Shown here piece after piece: positions 17,019 through 26,106 of a stretch of 64,000 bases of DNA. The notes beneath the pieces are model-generated. The model was not told the origin of the DNA and did no database searches. It saw nothing but the letters and a program-made list of their open reading frames with translations. Source of the stretch: Alphaproteobacteria bacterium UBA1301 (GTDB lineage: Bacteria; Pseudomonadota; Alphaproteobacteria; Micropepsales; Micropepsaceae); the NCBI GenBank assembly GCA_002307725.1, contig DBUB01000005.1, forward strand, positions 1 to 64,000. The letters run 5' to 3'. Position numbers and translations under genes: made by a program. Every line of letters starts with the position of its first letter. Within the stretch, counting starts at the first letter, position 1.

Positions 17019-17743
17019 GCCCTCGCCTCGTCCATCAGTTGGCGCATGCGGCGGATAGAGGCTTCCAGACCGATGAAGATCGCCTCGCCGATGATGTAAT
17101 GGCCGATGTTGAGTTCCTTGATCTGCGGCAGAGCGGCGATGGGCTGGACGTTTTCATACGTCAAACCGTGACCGGCGTGAATTTCGAGGCCAATCGAAGC
17201 GCCATAGGCTGCAGCCTCGACGCATTTCTGCAAAAGCTGGGTTTGCAATGCGCCAGTGGCGTTCGAGTAGGCGCCAGTGTGCAATTCCACCACGGGCGCC
17301 CCCAGCGCACGCGAGGCGTCAAGCTGGCGCTTGTCGGGCTCGATGAACATCGAGACGCGGATGCCGGCGTCCACCAGCTCGCGCACGATCGGCTTCAAGC
17401 GATCGAACTGCCCCGCCGCATCGATGCCGCCTTCAGTGGTGCGCTCCTGGCGATTTTCCGGAACGATGCAGCAGGCGTGCGGCAAATGCTTGAGCGCGAT
17501 GTCTTTCATCTCAGGCGTCGCCGCCATTTCGAGATTGAGCGGAATGCGCAGCTCCAGCCGCAAACTTTCGATGTCGTGATCGGAGATATGGCGGCGGTCT
17601 TCGCGTAAGTGCGCGGTGATGCCGTCGGCCCCCGCCGCGGCCGCCATCATCGCGGCCCGCAAAGGACTCGGATGCGAACCACCGCGGGCCTGCCGCACGG
17701 TCGCCACATGATCGATATTCACACCAAGACGAAGTTTTTGCAT
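17015..17743 (-). CDS. pdxJ: Pyridoxine 5'-phosphate synthase
   Basis: PdxJ condenses 1-deoxyxylulose 5-phosphate with 3-amino-2-oxopropyl phosphate to make pyridoxine 5'-phosphate. The 242 residues form a TIM barrel beginning LRLGVNIDHVATVRQARGG, with GADGITAHLREDRRHI, NLEMAATPEM, IEPD and HAGHGLTYENV all recognisable. It overlaps acpS by 4 nt, the same order as in many proteobacteria. Confidence 0.96.
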   Translation of the reverse strand: MQKLRLGVNIDHVATVRQARGGSHPSPLRAAMMAAAAGADGITAHLREDRRHISDHDIESLRLELRIPLNLEMAATPEMKDIALKHLPHACCIVPENRQERTTEGGIDAAGQFDRLKPIVRELVDAGIRVSMFIEPDKRQLDASRALGAPVVELHTGAYSNATGALQTQLLQKCVEAAAYGASIGLEIHAGHGLTYENVQPIAALPQIKELNIGHYIIGEAIFIGLEASIRRMRQLMDEARA

Positions 17744-17830
17744 TGAAGATTACCTCGAAAAGCCGCCCCCACCCGATCCGACTTCGCTGCGCTACGCCGG
17801 GACCGACCTCTCCACAAGGGAGTGGTTGTT

Positions 17831-20089
17831 TTATGTCGCCGCGCTCGGCTGCGGTATTTCTTCCGGTTCGCGGACGCGGTCAACGGATTCCACCGCTTCG
17901 TTGACGCGCAAGGCGCCGACGATGTTTTGCAGGTGCACCACGTCGCGCACCACCACATCGACCTGAAAATCGAAGAACAGCGGATTGCGGTCGATCGTCT
18001 TCATGTTGAAAATGTTGCCGCCGGCGTTGCCGATTGCGGTCATCGCCGCCCCTAACGAACCGGCCGCATTCTTCACCCGCACCTTGAGGCGCGCCACCGA
18101 CGGACCAATCTCAGCGGCGTGCGTGCCCCAGGCAACGTCGAGCCACTCGACATCGCTGTTGGATTGCGCCTTTTCCAGTTCGGCGCAGTCGATAGTGTGG
18201 ATCACGGCCCCCTCGCCGGGCACCATCAAGCCGACGATGCGGTCGCCCGGCAGCGGATGACAACAGGTGCCGAGGTGATAGCCGACGCCACCAGTAAGGC
18301 CCTTGATCGAAATTCTCCGGCCTTCGACCGGCTGTTCCACCAGCGCGCGCTTGCGGCGCTCCGGGTCCGTCTTCAGTTCGGGATAGACCGCTTCCAGCAC
18401 TTCACGGCCACGCAAGGCCCCGCCGCCAACCTGGGCGAAGACGTCTTCCGTCTTGGACAGGCCGAGTTTCTTGGCGACGCCCTCCACCGCCTTGTCGCTG
18501 AGCGGAAAACTCTCGTCGGCGAAGACCTTTTCGAGAATCTTGCGGCCAAGCTTAATGTGCTCGCCGCGCTGCTGCTGGCGCAGGAAGCGGCGGATTTCGG
18601 CGCGGGCCCGCCCGGTGACGACGAATTGCTCCCAGAGCGGCGACGGCGTCTCGTCCTTGCCGGAAATGATCTCCACCTGATCGCCGTTGCGCAGCGGCGT
18701 GTAGAGCGGCACCGGCGTGCCGTTGACCTTGGCGCCGAGGGTACGATGGCCGAGGTCGGTGTGGACCTGATACGCGAAGTCGATCGGCGTGGCGCCGCGC
18801 GGCAGCGGGATCAGATCGCCCTTGGGCGTGAAGCAGAACACTTGGTCCTGGTAGAGGTTGAGACGCGACTGCTCGAAGAATTCCTCGGCAGTGTTGCCCT
18901 GTTCCAGGAGATCGACCATCTCGCGCAGCCACTCATAGGCGCGATTCTCGCCGGGCTCGCCGGTATCGGATTTGACGTCGCGATAGCGCCAGTGCGCCGC
19001 GATGCCCCGCTCGGCGACGTCGTGCATTTCTTGGGTACGGATCTGGATTTCGACCCGCTGCCGTTCCGGCCCGATCAGGGTGGTGTGCAGCGACTTGTAG
19101 CCGTTCGGCTTGGGCGTCGAGATAAAGTCCTTAAAACGCGCCGGTACCGCCTGCCAGGCCGTATGCATAACGCCGAGCGCCTTGTAGCAATCGGCCTCGG
19201 TGTGGACGATGACGCGGAAGGCGAATACGTCGGACAACTGCTCGAAGTTGATCTTCTTATCCTGCAGCTTGCGCCAGATCGAGAACGGACGCTTGGCGCG
19301 GCCGTAAACCCAGCATTCGAGGTTGTTCTCGGCAAGCTTGCGCTTGATCTGGTCGGAGACGAGGTCAATCAGCTTACCGCGACTGGAATCCATCCGCTCC
19401 AGGCGCGTAACAATCGACTTACGCGCCTCGGCATAAAGCTCGGCGAAGGCGAGGTCTTCCAGTTCCTCGCGGACGTGCTGCATGCCGATGCGCCCCGCCA
19501 GCGGGGCATAGACGTCGAACGTCTCCTGAGCGATGCGGCGGCGCTTCTCCGGCTCCTTGATGTACTGCAGCGTGCGCATGTTGTGCAGACGGTCGGCGAG
19601 TTTCACCAGCAGCACCCGGATGTCGTTGGTGATCGCCAGCATCAGCTTGCGGAAATTCTCGGCCTGTTTGGTACGCTCGGCAAAGACTTCGAGGCCGGTC
19701 AGCTTGGTGACGCCGTCAACCAGATCGGCAATCTCCTTGCCAAAATTCTCCTTGATGTCGTCGTAGGTGGCGACCGTGTCCTCGATGGTGTCGTGGAGCA
19801 ACGCGGTGGCAATGGTCGCTTCGTCCAGTTTCAATTCGGTCAGGATGGCGGCGACTTCGAGCGGATGGGCGAAGTAGGGATCGCCCGAGGCCCGGAATTG
19901 CTTGCCGTGGGCCTTCATCGCGTAAACATAGGCCTTATTCAGCAAAGCCTCGTTGGCGGCGGGGTCATAGGCTTTGACGCGGTCTACCAGCTCCGTCTGG
20001 CGCATCAGCTTGCGACGGCCGCGCGGGCGTGACGGATTGAGCGGTATGATGTTGTTCTTCTCGTTCGGCTGAGACGCGTTCATTCCCAT
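17831..20089 (-). CDS. spoT: Bifunctional (p)ppGpp synthetase/hydrolase (Rsh/SpoT)
   Basis: A 752-residue long RelA/SpoT homologue that makes and degrades the alarmone (p)ppGpp. The domains in order are HD hydrolase (about 45-180, with the intact catalytic ALLHDTIEDT at 96-105), synthetase (about 255-370, SIWRKLQDKK and PNGYKSLHTT), TGS (about 405-465, FTPKGDLIPLPRGATPIDFAY) and C-terminal ACT (about 665-740). Both active sites look intact, as expected for the single bifunctional enzyme of alphaproteobacteria. Start MGMNAS at 20089 or the Met two codons later are equally possible. It is 190 nt downstream of rpoZ, the usual linkage. Confidence 0.95.
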   Translation of the reverse strand: MGMNASQPNEKNNIIPLNPSRPRGRRKLMRQTELVDRVKAYDPAANEALLNKAYVYAMKAHGKQFRASGDPYFAHPLEVAAILTELKLDEATIATALLHDTIEDTVATYDDIKENFGKEIADLVDGVTKLTGLEVFAERTKQAENFRKLMLAITNDIRVLLVKLADRLHNMRTLQYIKEPEKRRRIAQETFDVYAPLAGRIGMQHVREELEDLAFAELYAEARKSIVTRLERMDSSRGKLIDLVSDQIKRKLAENNLECWVYGRAKRPFSIWRKLQDKKINFEQLSDVFAFRVIVHTEADCYKALGVMHTAWQAVPARFKDFISTPKPNGYKSLHTTLIGPERQRVEIQIRTQEMHDVAERGIAAHWRYRDVKSDTGEPGENRAYEWLREMVDLLEQGNTAEEFFEQSRLNLYQDQVFCFTPKGDLIPLPRGATPIDFAYQVHTDLGHRTLGAKVNGTPVPLYTPLRNGDQVEIISGKDETPSPLWEQFVVTGRARAEIRRFLRQQQRGEHIKLGRKILEKVFADESFPLSDKAVEGVAKKLGLSKTEDVFAQVGGGALRGREVLEAVYPELKTDPERRKRALVEQPVEGRRISIKGLTGGVGYHLGTCCHPLPGDRIVGLMVPGEGAVIHTIDCAELEKAQSNSDVEWLDVAWGTHAAEIGPSVARLKVRVKNAAGSLGAAMTAIGNAGGNIFNMKTIDRNPLFFDFQVDVVVRDVVHLQNIVGALRVNEAVESVDRVREPEEIPQPSAAT

Positions 20090-20225
20090 ATTTAGGCACA
20101 GTTAATACGAATCGAGAAACCGGAACGTGCGGCGAAGACAAAAAAAGTTCCCCACGGGCCTCAAAGCAAAAGACTCCGACTCCGGCTTCGCCTTCGGCTA
20201 CGCCGCGACAAGCCATGCCTTAATA

Positions 20226-20251
20226 CAAAAGGCCCGGCAAAAACCGGGCCT
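20226..20251 (-). terminator. Rho-independent terminator of rpoZ
   Basis: On the minus strand AGGCCCGG pairs with CCGGGCCT across a short T-rich loop and is followed by TTTT. It lies about 30 nt beyond the rpoZ stop and before the Rsh gene. Confidence 0.75.
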
Positions 20252-20281
20252 CTCGTGAATTCGATTTGAGAGCCGAAGAAC

Positions 20282-20668
20282 CTAGTCTTCGTAATCTTCG
20301 ACCGGTTCGGGCTGCGGCTCGGCGCGGCGCTGGGCCTCGGACGTGAGCGCACGCAGCAACTCTTCCTCGGTCACCTGACGGAACTGCGGATCCTCGCGGC
20401 CATCGTCGGTGTCGGGACGGACCTCCTCGGGCTCGTCGACCTCGGCGTGCTTCTGCAGCGACTTGATGTGATCTTCGAGCAGATTTTCCGGTGTCAGCTC
20501 CTCGGCCGCGATCTCGCGCAGCGCCACGACCGGATTCTTGTCGCGATCGCGATCAACCAGGGTCTCGGCACCGCCCGACAACTGACGGGCCCGGTACGCG
20601 GCCGACAGCACGAGGTCGAACCGGTTGGGAATCTTGTCTACGCAGTCTTCAACGGTGACGCGGGCCAT
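20282..20668 (-). CDS. rpoZ: RNA polymerase omega subunit
   Basis: A 128-residue omega subunit that helps assemble RNA polymerase and forms part of the ppGpp site. It begins MARVTVEDCVDKIPNRFDLV and has the conserved AYRARQLSGGAETLVDRDRDKNPVVALREIA (quoted in parts: AYRARQLSGG, KNPVVALREIA). The C-terminal half is an acidic tail, long compared with E. coli but usual in alphaproteobacteria. It lies upstream of the Rsh gene and ends at a terminator. Confidence 0.95.
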   Translation of the reverse strand: MARVTVEDCVDKIPNRFDLVLSAAYRARQLSGGAETLVDRDRDKNPVVALREIAAEELTPENLLEDHIKSLQKHAEVDEPEEVRPDTDDGREDPQFRQVTEEELLRALTSEAQRRAEPQPEPVEDYED

Positions 20669-20743
20669 GCTTTTCCAATCCTGCGGGGGGGATTTCCGGG
20701 AGGGGGCGGAACCTATAGGAAACGCCGGACGGGGACAAGTGGT

Positions 20744-21280
20744 TTATCCGGCCAGTGATTCAGGCTTCTTGGGGACGGTTTCGGCCTCCAGCGCCTTGGC
20801 CCGCCGCCAGATCTCCCAGGCCTGGGCCGCCACCAGCCCCAGAGCGAACAAGAGCGCGACGTCGGTGTACAGCAGGGCGCCCGACGACGGGTGAGCAAAC
20901 GGCTGCGATGGCTGCCCCCCTTCGACGATCAAGCGGACGATGTAGCGCGCCGCAAAGATCGCGAGGAACAGCGCCATACCGATCGGCGACAGCTTGGACG
21001 TGATCGCCCCACTTGCCGGATCGAGGGTCAGGTGCTGATGGCGCGCCGACAGATAGCCGAGCCCGACGCCCGCAATCGCTGCGGCCACGAAGATCGCCAG
21101 CGACACCGGCGTAATCGGGGCCGGATGGATAAAAGCGAGCAAAGCGAACAGGCTGAGGATGGCCGGCCTGATCCACAAACGGTTCGGTTTCAGCGGACGG
21201 CCTGCACTGGCCCGGCGCATCCGCCAAAACACGATGAGCATGACGATGACCGGAAATATATAAGGCGAAAATTGCGTCAT
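20744..21280 (-). CDS. CcdC/DUF1453-like integral membrane protein
   Basis: A 178-residue protein with about five membrane segments, starting SPYIFPVIVMLIVFWRMRRA and containing GLGYLSARHQHLTLDPASGAI and the FAARYIVRL helix. This pattern fits the DUF1453/CcdC family of small membrane proteins, some of which are linked to cytochrome c biogenesis. Nothing nearby supports that role. It is 26 nt downstream of the DUF3574 lipoprotein gene and probably co-transcribed with it. Confidence 0.65.
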   Translation of the reverse strand: MTQFSPYIFPVIVMLIVFWRMRRASAGRPLKPNRLWIRPAILSLFALLAFIHPAPITPVSLAIFVAAAIAGVGLGYLSARHQHLTLDPASGAITSKLSPIGMALFLAIFAARYIVRLIVEGGQPSQPFAHPSSGALLYTDVALLFALGLVAAQAWEIWRRAKALEAETVPKKPESLAG

Positions 21281-21305
21281 CAGAAAAATCCTCAGCCAAA
21301 AAAAC

Positions 21306-21746
21306 TTAAAAAGCCCCGCAAATATGGGTTTCTACGAGCAACACCGCGTCTTGGCGGAAGCGCGTGCGATAAGCGGTGCGGATCGCCTCAAGTTTCGCCG
21401 CCTCCAAAGGCGAGCCCGAAATCAACACGAACAACCGCTTGGAAGCCTCACGCACAAGGGCCCCGTCGCTTAAGCTCTTCCATTGGCCAGAGGCGTCCTG
21501 GACCGTCAAGCCATCGGGAAAGCGGGGCGTCACCTCTTCATCGATGAAGCGTTGCCAATCGGCCTCGCTGACCACCCCGCCACCGGGGATCATGCGGCCG
21601 AAATACAGCTCGGCGGAGACCAAGGCTTTGAGACCGGCCGGACAGGTGTGCGCATCCGGCGCTGCGCAGCCGCCGAGGACCAAAGCTAGCACCACGGTCG
21701 CCACCAGCCCGGGAGTAACTTTCCGCACAAAATCGATTATTTCCAA
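21306..21746 (-). CDS. DUF3574 lipoprotein
   Basis: 146 residues. The N-terminal signal ends in a lipobox (VVLALVLGGC), so the protein is likely lipid-anchored at Cys27. The mature part has the DUF3574 pattern: AELYFGRMIPGGGVVSEADWQRFIDEEVTPRFPDGLTV (in parts: ELYFGRMIPGGGVVSEADW, VTPRFPDGLTV), then SKRLFVLISG and a C-terminal VLLVETHICGAF. The function of the family is unknown. It may form a two-gene envelope unit with the downstream membrane protein. Confidence 0.75.
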   Translation of the reverse strand: MEIIDFVRKVTPGLVATVVLALVLGGCAAPDAHTCPAGLKALVSAELYFGRMIPGGGVVSEADWQRFIDEEVTPRFPDGLTVQDASGQWKSLSDGALVREASKRLFVLISGSPLEAAKLEAIRTAYRTRFRQDAVLLVETHICGAF

Positions 21747-21799
21747 TATTCAGCAGCCCCCTACGATACTTTCTAAGTCCCAAAAATGTCTTTGCGGTC

Positions 21800-21814
21800 T
21801 TTACCACTCGTTAA
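21800..21814. promoter_or_regulatory. Near-consensus CtrA box upstream of sciP
   Basis: TTTA-CCACTCG-TTAA differs from the CtrA consensus TTAA-N7-TTAA at one position. It lies 71 nt before the proposed sciP start. In Caulobacter CtrA activates sciP and SciP then represses CtrA-activated genes. A similar element with the same CCACTCG core occurs at 56301-56315. Confidence 0.6.
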
Positions 21815-21884
21815 GACCCTTAGGCCAATTTGTCACACATTGATGCAACTTATTCGCGTTTTCAAGAGTACGCTGGAAGAGGAG

Positions 21885-22160
21885 ATGGTCAATATCATGA
21901 ACGAAACTAAGACGTTGCCGAGCCCCATCACCCTCGCCGACCTGCCGCCGCGGGGCACAGTGCGTTGGGTCAGCCGCCGCAAGGCGGCCGTCGTTGTCGC
22001 CGTGCAGGCCGGAGTGATCACGCTCTCCGACGCCTGCGCCCGATATGCCCTGTCGGTTGAGGAATTCCTCTCCTGGCAGCGGACAGTCGAGCGCCACGGA
22101 GTCCCCGGCCTTCGCATCACCTACGCCCAGAACTACCGCCAGCAGGCGGTCCGGCCGTGA
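21885..22160 (+). CDS. sciP: SciP (DUF1153), CtrA-pathway cell-cycle regulator
   Basis: A roughly 91-residue protein whose core LADLPPRGTVRWVSRRKAAV, LSDACARYALSVEEFLSWQ and GVPGLRITYAQNYRQ closely follows the SciP consensus. SciP is a helix-turn-helix protein that restrains CtrA-dependent transcription in G1. The start is uncertain: ATGs at 21843, 21885 and 21897 are in frame, and GGAA/GGAG before 21885 favours that one. A CtrA box sits upstream, and a divergent paralogue lies at 10351-10695. Confidence 0.88.
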   Translation: MVNIMNETKTLPSPITLADLPPRGTVRWVSRRKAAVVVAVQAGVITLSDACARYALSVEEFLSWQRTVERHGVPGLRITYAQNYRQQAVRP

Positions 22161-22209
22161 CGGCTCAGCTTTCCTCTGCCGCGGCGCGCCCCGGGGGAGG
22201 AAAGATCAT

Positions 22210-23106
22210 CTACTCCACCTTCGGCTCTTGCGGTGGGGCAACGGCTTTGACGACCGCCTGCGCTACCGATTGCGGCCCGCCCACCATGGTCCCGATCGCT
22301 TTGGCCGCTTCGACGAATTCGCTCGGCATCATCACCACGGTCATGGTGTTCTGCTCGGCGCCGATCTCGGTCAGCATCTGCATGCGGCGCAGCTCGAGCG
22401 AAGCGGGCGTGCGCATGATTTCGCGACCGGCTTCCTGCAGCAGCTTGGCCGCTTCGAATTCCGCCGACGCCTTGATGATGCGAGCACGCTTCTCGCGCTG
22501 GGCCTCGGCTTCCTGGGCCATGGCGCGCTGCATCGACTGCGGAATCTCGATATTTTTCATCTCGACATTCTGCACTTCAACGCCCCAGGCTTCGGTCACC
22601 TGATCGACGCGCGTCTTGATCAGCAGCCCCATCTTCTCGCGCTCTTTCAGAACGTCGTCGAGCGGATGGGCGCCGATCACATTGCGCAGCGTGGTGAGCG
22701 CCACCTGGATGACGGCGTCGCGTACGTCTTGTACTTCGATCACCGCCAGATCGGGTTTCACGATGCGGTACCAGATCACGGCGTTGAGCTGAATCGGAAC
22801 ACTGTCGCGGGTCATCGCTTCCTGCTTCTCGATGCCGTCGGTCAGCACACGAATGTCGACCTTGCGGGCGTATTCGACACCGAAGGGGATGATCCAGAAC
22901 AGGCCCGGGCCCGCCGTGCGTTTGTAAGCACCGAAGCGGAACACCAGCGCGCGCTCGTATTGCTGCGCTATGCGAAAGCCGGAAATGATGATGAAGAACA
23001 GAATGCCAAGGCCGATCCAAAAACTCGGCATCGCTAGAATACGCGGCAGATTGATCCCCAGCACCTGAATCGGTGCCAGGAATGACTCATAGAACGCCTG
23101 AACCAT
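22210..23106 (-). CDS. SPFH/band 7 protein (slipin/stomatin type)
   Basis: A 298-residue membrane-anchored scaffold protein. One N-terminal helix (FWIGLGILFFIIISGFRI) is followed by the SPFH domain: YERALVFRFGAYKRTAGPGL, DGIEKQEAMTRDSVPIQLNA and WGVEVQNVEMKNIEIPQSM. A coiled-coil QREKRARIIKASAEFEAAK completes the slipin pattern. GGGGGAG precedes ATG 23106; the longer upstream reading is unlikely. Slipins organise membrane microdomains, often with an NfeD partner, which is absent here. Confidence 0.88.
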   Translation of the reverse strand: MVQAFYESFLAPIQVLGINLPRILAMPSFWIGLGILFFIIISGFRIAQQYERALVFRFGAYKRTAGPGLFWIIPFGVEYARKVDIRVLTDGIEKQEAMTRDSVPIQLNAVIWYRIVKPDLAVIEVQDVRDAVIQVALTTLRNVIGAHPLDDVLKEREKMGLLIKTRVDQVTEAWGVEVQNVEMKNIEIPQSMQRAMAQEAEAQREKRARIIKASAEFEAAKLLQEAGREIMRTPASLELRRMQMLTEIGAEQNTMTVVMMPSEFVEAAKAIGTMVGGPQSVAQAVVKAVAPPQEPKVE

Positions 23107-23199
23107 GCGCAACTCCCCCGGCCCTACCCCGCGCCCATTAAAGCACGGCGCGTGTGACGGTGAAATCACGGCGTCAACGTCTTGGAATGCGGCCTACTC

Positions 23200-23712
23200 T
23201 CAGGCAGTTACCTTGACGGCGGCGGCGAGGTCGGTTTCCGGGAACCCGGCCAAGAGGTTGGCGATCGATTTGTGCGACACCGGATGAACCCAGCGCGGCG
23301 CCACATCGGCCAGCGGCTTGAGGACAAAAATGCGGTCCGCCGCTCTGGGATGCGGCAGCACCGGTGGGCCGGCTTCAACCCGCCCGTCATAGTCGATCAA
23401 GTCGAGGTCGAGGGTGCGCGGGGCGTTGGGACGGATGCGTTCGCGGCCGAACGCGGCTTCGATGGCGTGTAGAGCCTCTAGCAATCCCGCAGGTCCCAGA
23501 GGGGTTTGCACCAGCGCGACCGCATTGACATAGGGCGGATCGGAGGGGTCCGGCCAGGCCGGCGTACGGTAGAATGGTGAAACCTTCAGCACGCGGATTC
23601 TTTGTGCAGCCATCGCGCCAAGGGATGACGCGATTGTGATGACGGGCGGACCGGCCGGGGAGTCCAAATTGGCACCTAGTCCTAACAGGATCACGGCCGT
23701 CCCCGCTTGCAC
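23200..23712 (-). CDS. folK: 2-amino-4-hydroxy-6-hydroxymethyldihydropteridine pyrophosphokinase
   Basis: HPPK pyrophosphorylates 6-hydroxymethyldihydropterin in folate synthesis. The 170 residues include LGLGANL, SPFYRTPAWPDPSDPPYVNAV and the signature RPNAPRTLDLDLIDYDG, with PHPRAADRIFVLKPLADVAP at the C-terminal side. Unusually it is not next to folP or folB here. Confidence 0.93.
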   Translation of the reverse strand: MQAGTAVILLGLGANLDSPAGPPVITIASSLGAMAAQRIRVLKVSPFYRTPAWPDPSDPPYVNAVALVQTPLGPAGLLEALHAIEAAFGRERIRPNAPRTLDLDLIDYDGRVEAGPPVLPHPRAADRIFVLKPLADVAPRWVHPVSHKSIANLLAGFPETDLAAAVKVTA

Positions 23713-23793
23713 CGGTGGGGCGTTGCGCTAGAACAGGGTGTGGGCCGCGGGGGGATTTGCCCGACCGGTCTGAAATATTTGTCGGAGGTCATT

Positions 23794-24366
23794 ATGCTCT
23801 TCTATCCGCAAGAAAAGCTGGCTTTGTTCATCGACGGTGCCAACCTCTACGGTGCCGCCAAAGGCCTGCAATTCGATATCGACTATAAGCGCCTTTTGGA
23901 ACTCTTTGCCCGTAAAGGCGTTCTCGTCCGTGCCTTTTATTACACCGCGGTCGATGAAAGCCAGGAGTTCTCGCCGCTGCGCCCCTTGGTCGACTGGCTC
24001 GACTACAACGGCTTTGCGGTGGTAACCAAACCGCTGAAGGAATTCACCGACGCCCAGGGCCGCCGCCGCGTCAAAGGCAATATGGACATCGAACTCGCCA
24101 TTGATGTGATGGAGATGAGCGACCAAGTCGATCACATCGTGATCTTCTCGGGCGACGGCGATTTCCGCCGCCTGGTCGAAGCGGCCCAGCGCAAAGGGCG
24201 GCGCGTCAGCGTAGTGTCAACCATCCGTACACAGCCACCGATGGTATCGGACGAGTTGCGCCGCCAGGCCGACAACTTCATCGAGCTCGAAGAACTGAAG
24301 CCGATGATCATGCGCGAAGGCGGCCAGCGCGCGGTACCGCACGTCGCACCCGAAGCGGCACAGTAG
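23794..24366 (+). CDS. NYN-domain protein, LabA/DUF88 type
   Basis: 190 residues forming a PIN-like NYN nuclease fold. The acidic site residues are visible as LFIDGANLYGAAKG, KGNMDIELAIDVMEM and IFSGDGDFRRLVEAAQRKGR. Members are putative RNA-processing nucleases, often called LabA-like. GGAGG before the ATG at 23794 supports this start over the longer frame. The gene lies upstream of the uracil-DNA glycosylase with an 85-nt gap. Confidence 0.88.
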   Translation: MLFYPQEKLALFIDGANLYGAAKGLQFDIDYKRLLELFARKGVLVRAFYYTAVDESQEFSPLRPLVDWLDYNGFAVVTKPLKEFTDAQGRRRVKGNMDIELAIDVMEMSDQVDHIVIFSGDGDFRRLVEAAQRKGRRVSVVSTIRTQPPMVSDELRRQADNFIELEELKPMIMREGGQRAVPHVAPEAAQ

Positions 24367-24451
24367 GTCTCGAGCGTTTTGAATCCGATCGGTGGAGCGC
24401 TGCGCCAAATTGAAGAGGCGCCGGCGCCTGCATCTGACGTATAAGACTTCG

Positions 24452-25084
24452 ATGAGCCAGGAACCACCGCGCGATTGCCGCCTTTGTCCGCGCCTTGCCG
24501 CGTTTCGCGACGAGAACAACGAACAGTATTCCGACTTTTTCAATGCCCCGGTGCCGAGTTTCGGCGCGCCGGATGCGCGGCTGTTGATCGTCGGGCTCGC
24601 ACCAGGCCTCAAGGGTGCCAATCGCACCGGACGGCCGTTCACCGGCGACTGGGCGGGCGATCTTTTATATAAAATGCTGCTCAAGCACGGCCTCGCGACG
24701 GGCCTTTACGACAAGCGCGCCGATGACGGACTGAAACTGGTGGGCTGTGCCATCACAAATGCAGTGCGCTGTGTGCCGCCCGAGAACAAGCCCCTACCCT
24801 TCGAGATCAAGGCGTGCCGCCGCTATCTCACAGCGCAAATCGCAGCGATGGCGAACCTGCGGGCCGTTCTGGCGCTCGGGAAAGTTGCCCATGACAGTGT
24901 TTGTGACACGCTGGCGGTGCGGAAATCGCAATTTCCCTTCAAACACGGCGCCGCTTACCTTCTGGACGCCGTGACGCTGGTCTCGAGCTATCATTGCTCG
25001 CGCTACAACACCAATACCGGCGTGCTGACCGAAGCGATGTTCGACGCCGTCGTCAAACAGGCAAAAAAAGCGGCGATGGGCTGA
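24452..25084 (+). CDS. Uracil-DNA glycosylase family 5 (UdgB type)
   Basis: A 210-residue Fe-S uracil-DNA glycosylase for base excision repair. The cluster ligands are Cys9, Cys12, Cys107 and Cys122. Motif A is GLAPGLKGANRTGRPFTGD (48-66) and motif B is SYHCSRYNTNTG (179-190), matching family 5 (UDGb), which acts on uracil and some deaminated purines. In motif B Cys182 replaces the usual Pro. It is followed 6 nt later by the homocysteine-methyltransferase-family gene. Confidence 0.9.
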   Translation: MSQEPPRDCRLCPRLAAFRDENNEQYSDFFNAPVPSFGAPDARLLIVGLAPGLKGANRTGRPFTGDWAGDLLYKMLLKHGLATGLYDKRADDGLKLVGCAITNAVRCVPPENKPLPFEIKACRRYLTAQIAAMANLRAVLALGKVAHDSVCDTLAVRKSQFPFKHGAAYLLDAVTLVSSYHCSRYNTNTGVLTEAMFDAVVKQAKKAAMG

Positions 25085-25089
25085 GGCTC

Positions 25090-26034
25090 ATGGATTTCGT
25101 TCACTCCTTTGCAGCCCGCCGCGTGATGCTGGCGGAAGGTTCGGTCTACGAACGGCTGCGCCGCCACCCGCACATCACCTTCCATCCGTCGATGCGCCAT
25201 GGCGTGCTGATTTATGACGACGCGGGACGCCGGGCCGAAGCCGAGGTACATGGCGGTTACATCGCGGCGGCGAAAGCGGCCGGTCTGCCTCTCGTCGTGC
25301 TCAGCGATACCTGGCGAGCCAATGGCGAAAACATTGCCGCGTCGACCTTTGCAGGACTGCCGGTAAACCAGGACAATATCGCCTTCCTCAAATCCTTGCG
25401 CGCCGCTGCCGGGCACGAGATTTTCATCGGCGGCCAATCGGGCTGCCGCGGCGATGCCTACCGCCCCGAGGAAGCGCTCGACAGCGCTGCAGCCTATGCC
25501 TTCCACCGGCCGCAGATGCAGGCGCTGGCCGAAGCAACTCCGGACTTCCTGTTCGCCGCTACCTTGCCCGCGTTATCGGAAGCTATCGGCATTGCCCGGG
25601 CGCAAGCTGAAACTGGACTGCCGTATCTGGTGAGCTTCGTGGTACGGTCAACCGGAACGCTGCTCGACGGCACGCCATGGGCCGAGGCGATCAAGGTGAT
25701 CGACGACACGCCGCGCCCGCCGTTGGGCTTTGCTGTCAACTGCGTCCATCCCAAGGTGTTCGGCGCCGCCATGGCGGTGCTGGAACGCGCAGCACCGGTG
25801 CTGGTTTCCCGCGTCGTCTTCTTCCAAGCCAATACCTCGCCCCTCAGCCCCGAGGAACTGGCCTCTGCCACCGACCTCCTCACCGAATCCCCGGACACGC
25901 TGGCGGTGCAGATCGCGACGTTGCAGCGGCGCTATGCGATTCCCGTCACCGGCGGCTGTTGCGGCACCGACGAACACCACATCGCAGCGCTGGGAGCGGA
26001 ACTTGGAAGCGCAAATTCAGCGGCCCAGGGCTGA
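25090..26034 (+). CDS. Homocysteine S-methyltransferase family protein
   Basis: A 314-residue TIM barrel of the Pfam S-methyl_trans family, which moves methyl groups to thiols such as homocysteine. The Zn-binding cysteines appear as AVNCVHP (near residue 219) and GGCCGTDEHH (near 295). The N-terminal part is unusual: AARRVMLAEGSVYERLRR replaces the typical LDGG(M/T)GT loop. The donor is probably S-methylmethionine, betaine or another small methyl compound. It starts 6 nt after udgB. Confidence 0.85.
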   Translation: MDFVHSFAARRVMLAEGSVYERLRRHPHITFHPSMRHGVLIYDDAGRRAEAEVHGGYIAAAKAAGLPLVVLSDTWRANGENIAASTFAGLPVNQDNIAFLKSLRAAAGHEIFIGGQSGCRGDAYRPEEALDSAAAYAFHRPQMQALAEATPDFLFAATLPALSEAIGIARAQAETGLPYLVSFVVRSTGTLLDGTPWAEAIKVIDDTPRPPLGFAVNCVHPKVFGAAMAVLERAAPVLVSRVVFFQANTSPLSPEELASATDLLTESPDTLAVQIATLQRRYAIPVTGGCCGTDEHHIAALGAELGSANSAAQG

Positions 26035-26106
26035 GCTTTTCGTTCCGACGACACGAGTCTGATTTCCGAGTGGATCCCGGATCGCGCCCGAAATGACAAA
26101 TACATA

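Noticed and set aside
18119..20032. 637-residue plus-strand ORF opposite spoT
   Set aside because: Antisense shadow of the Rsh gene; sequence shows only reverse-frame composition bias.
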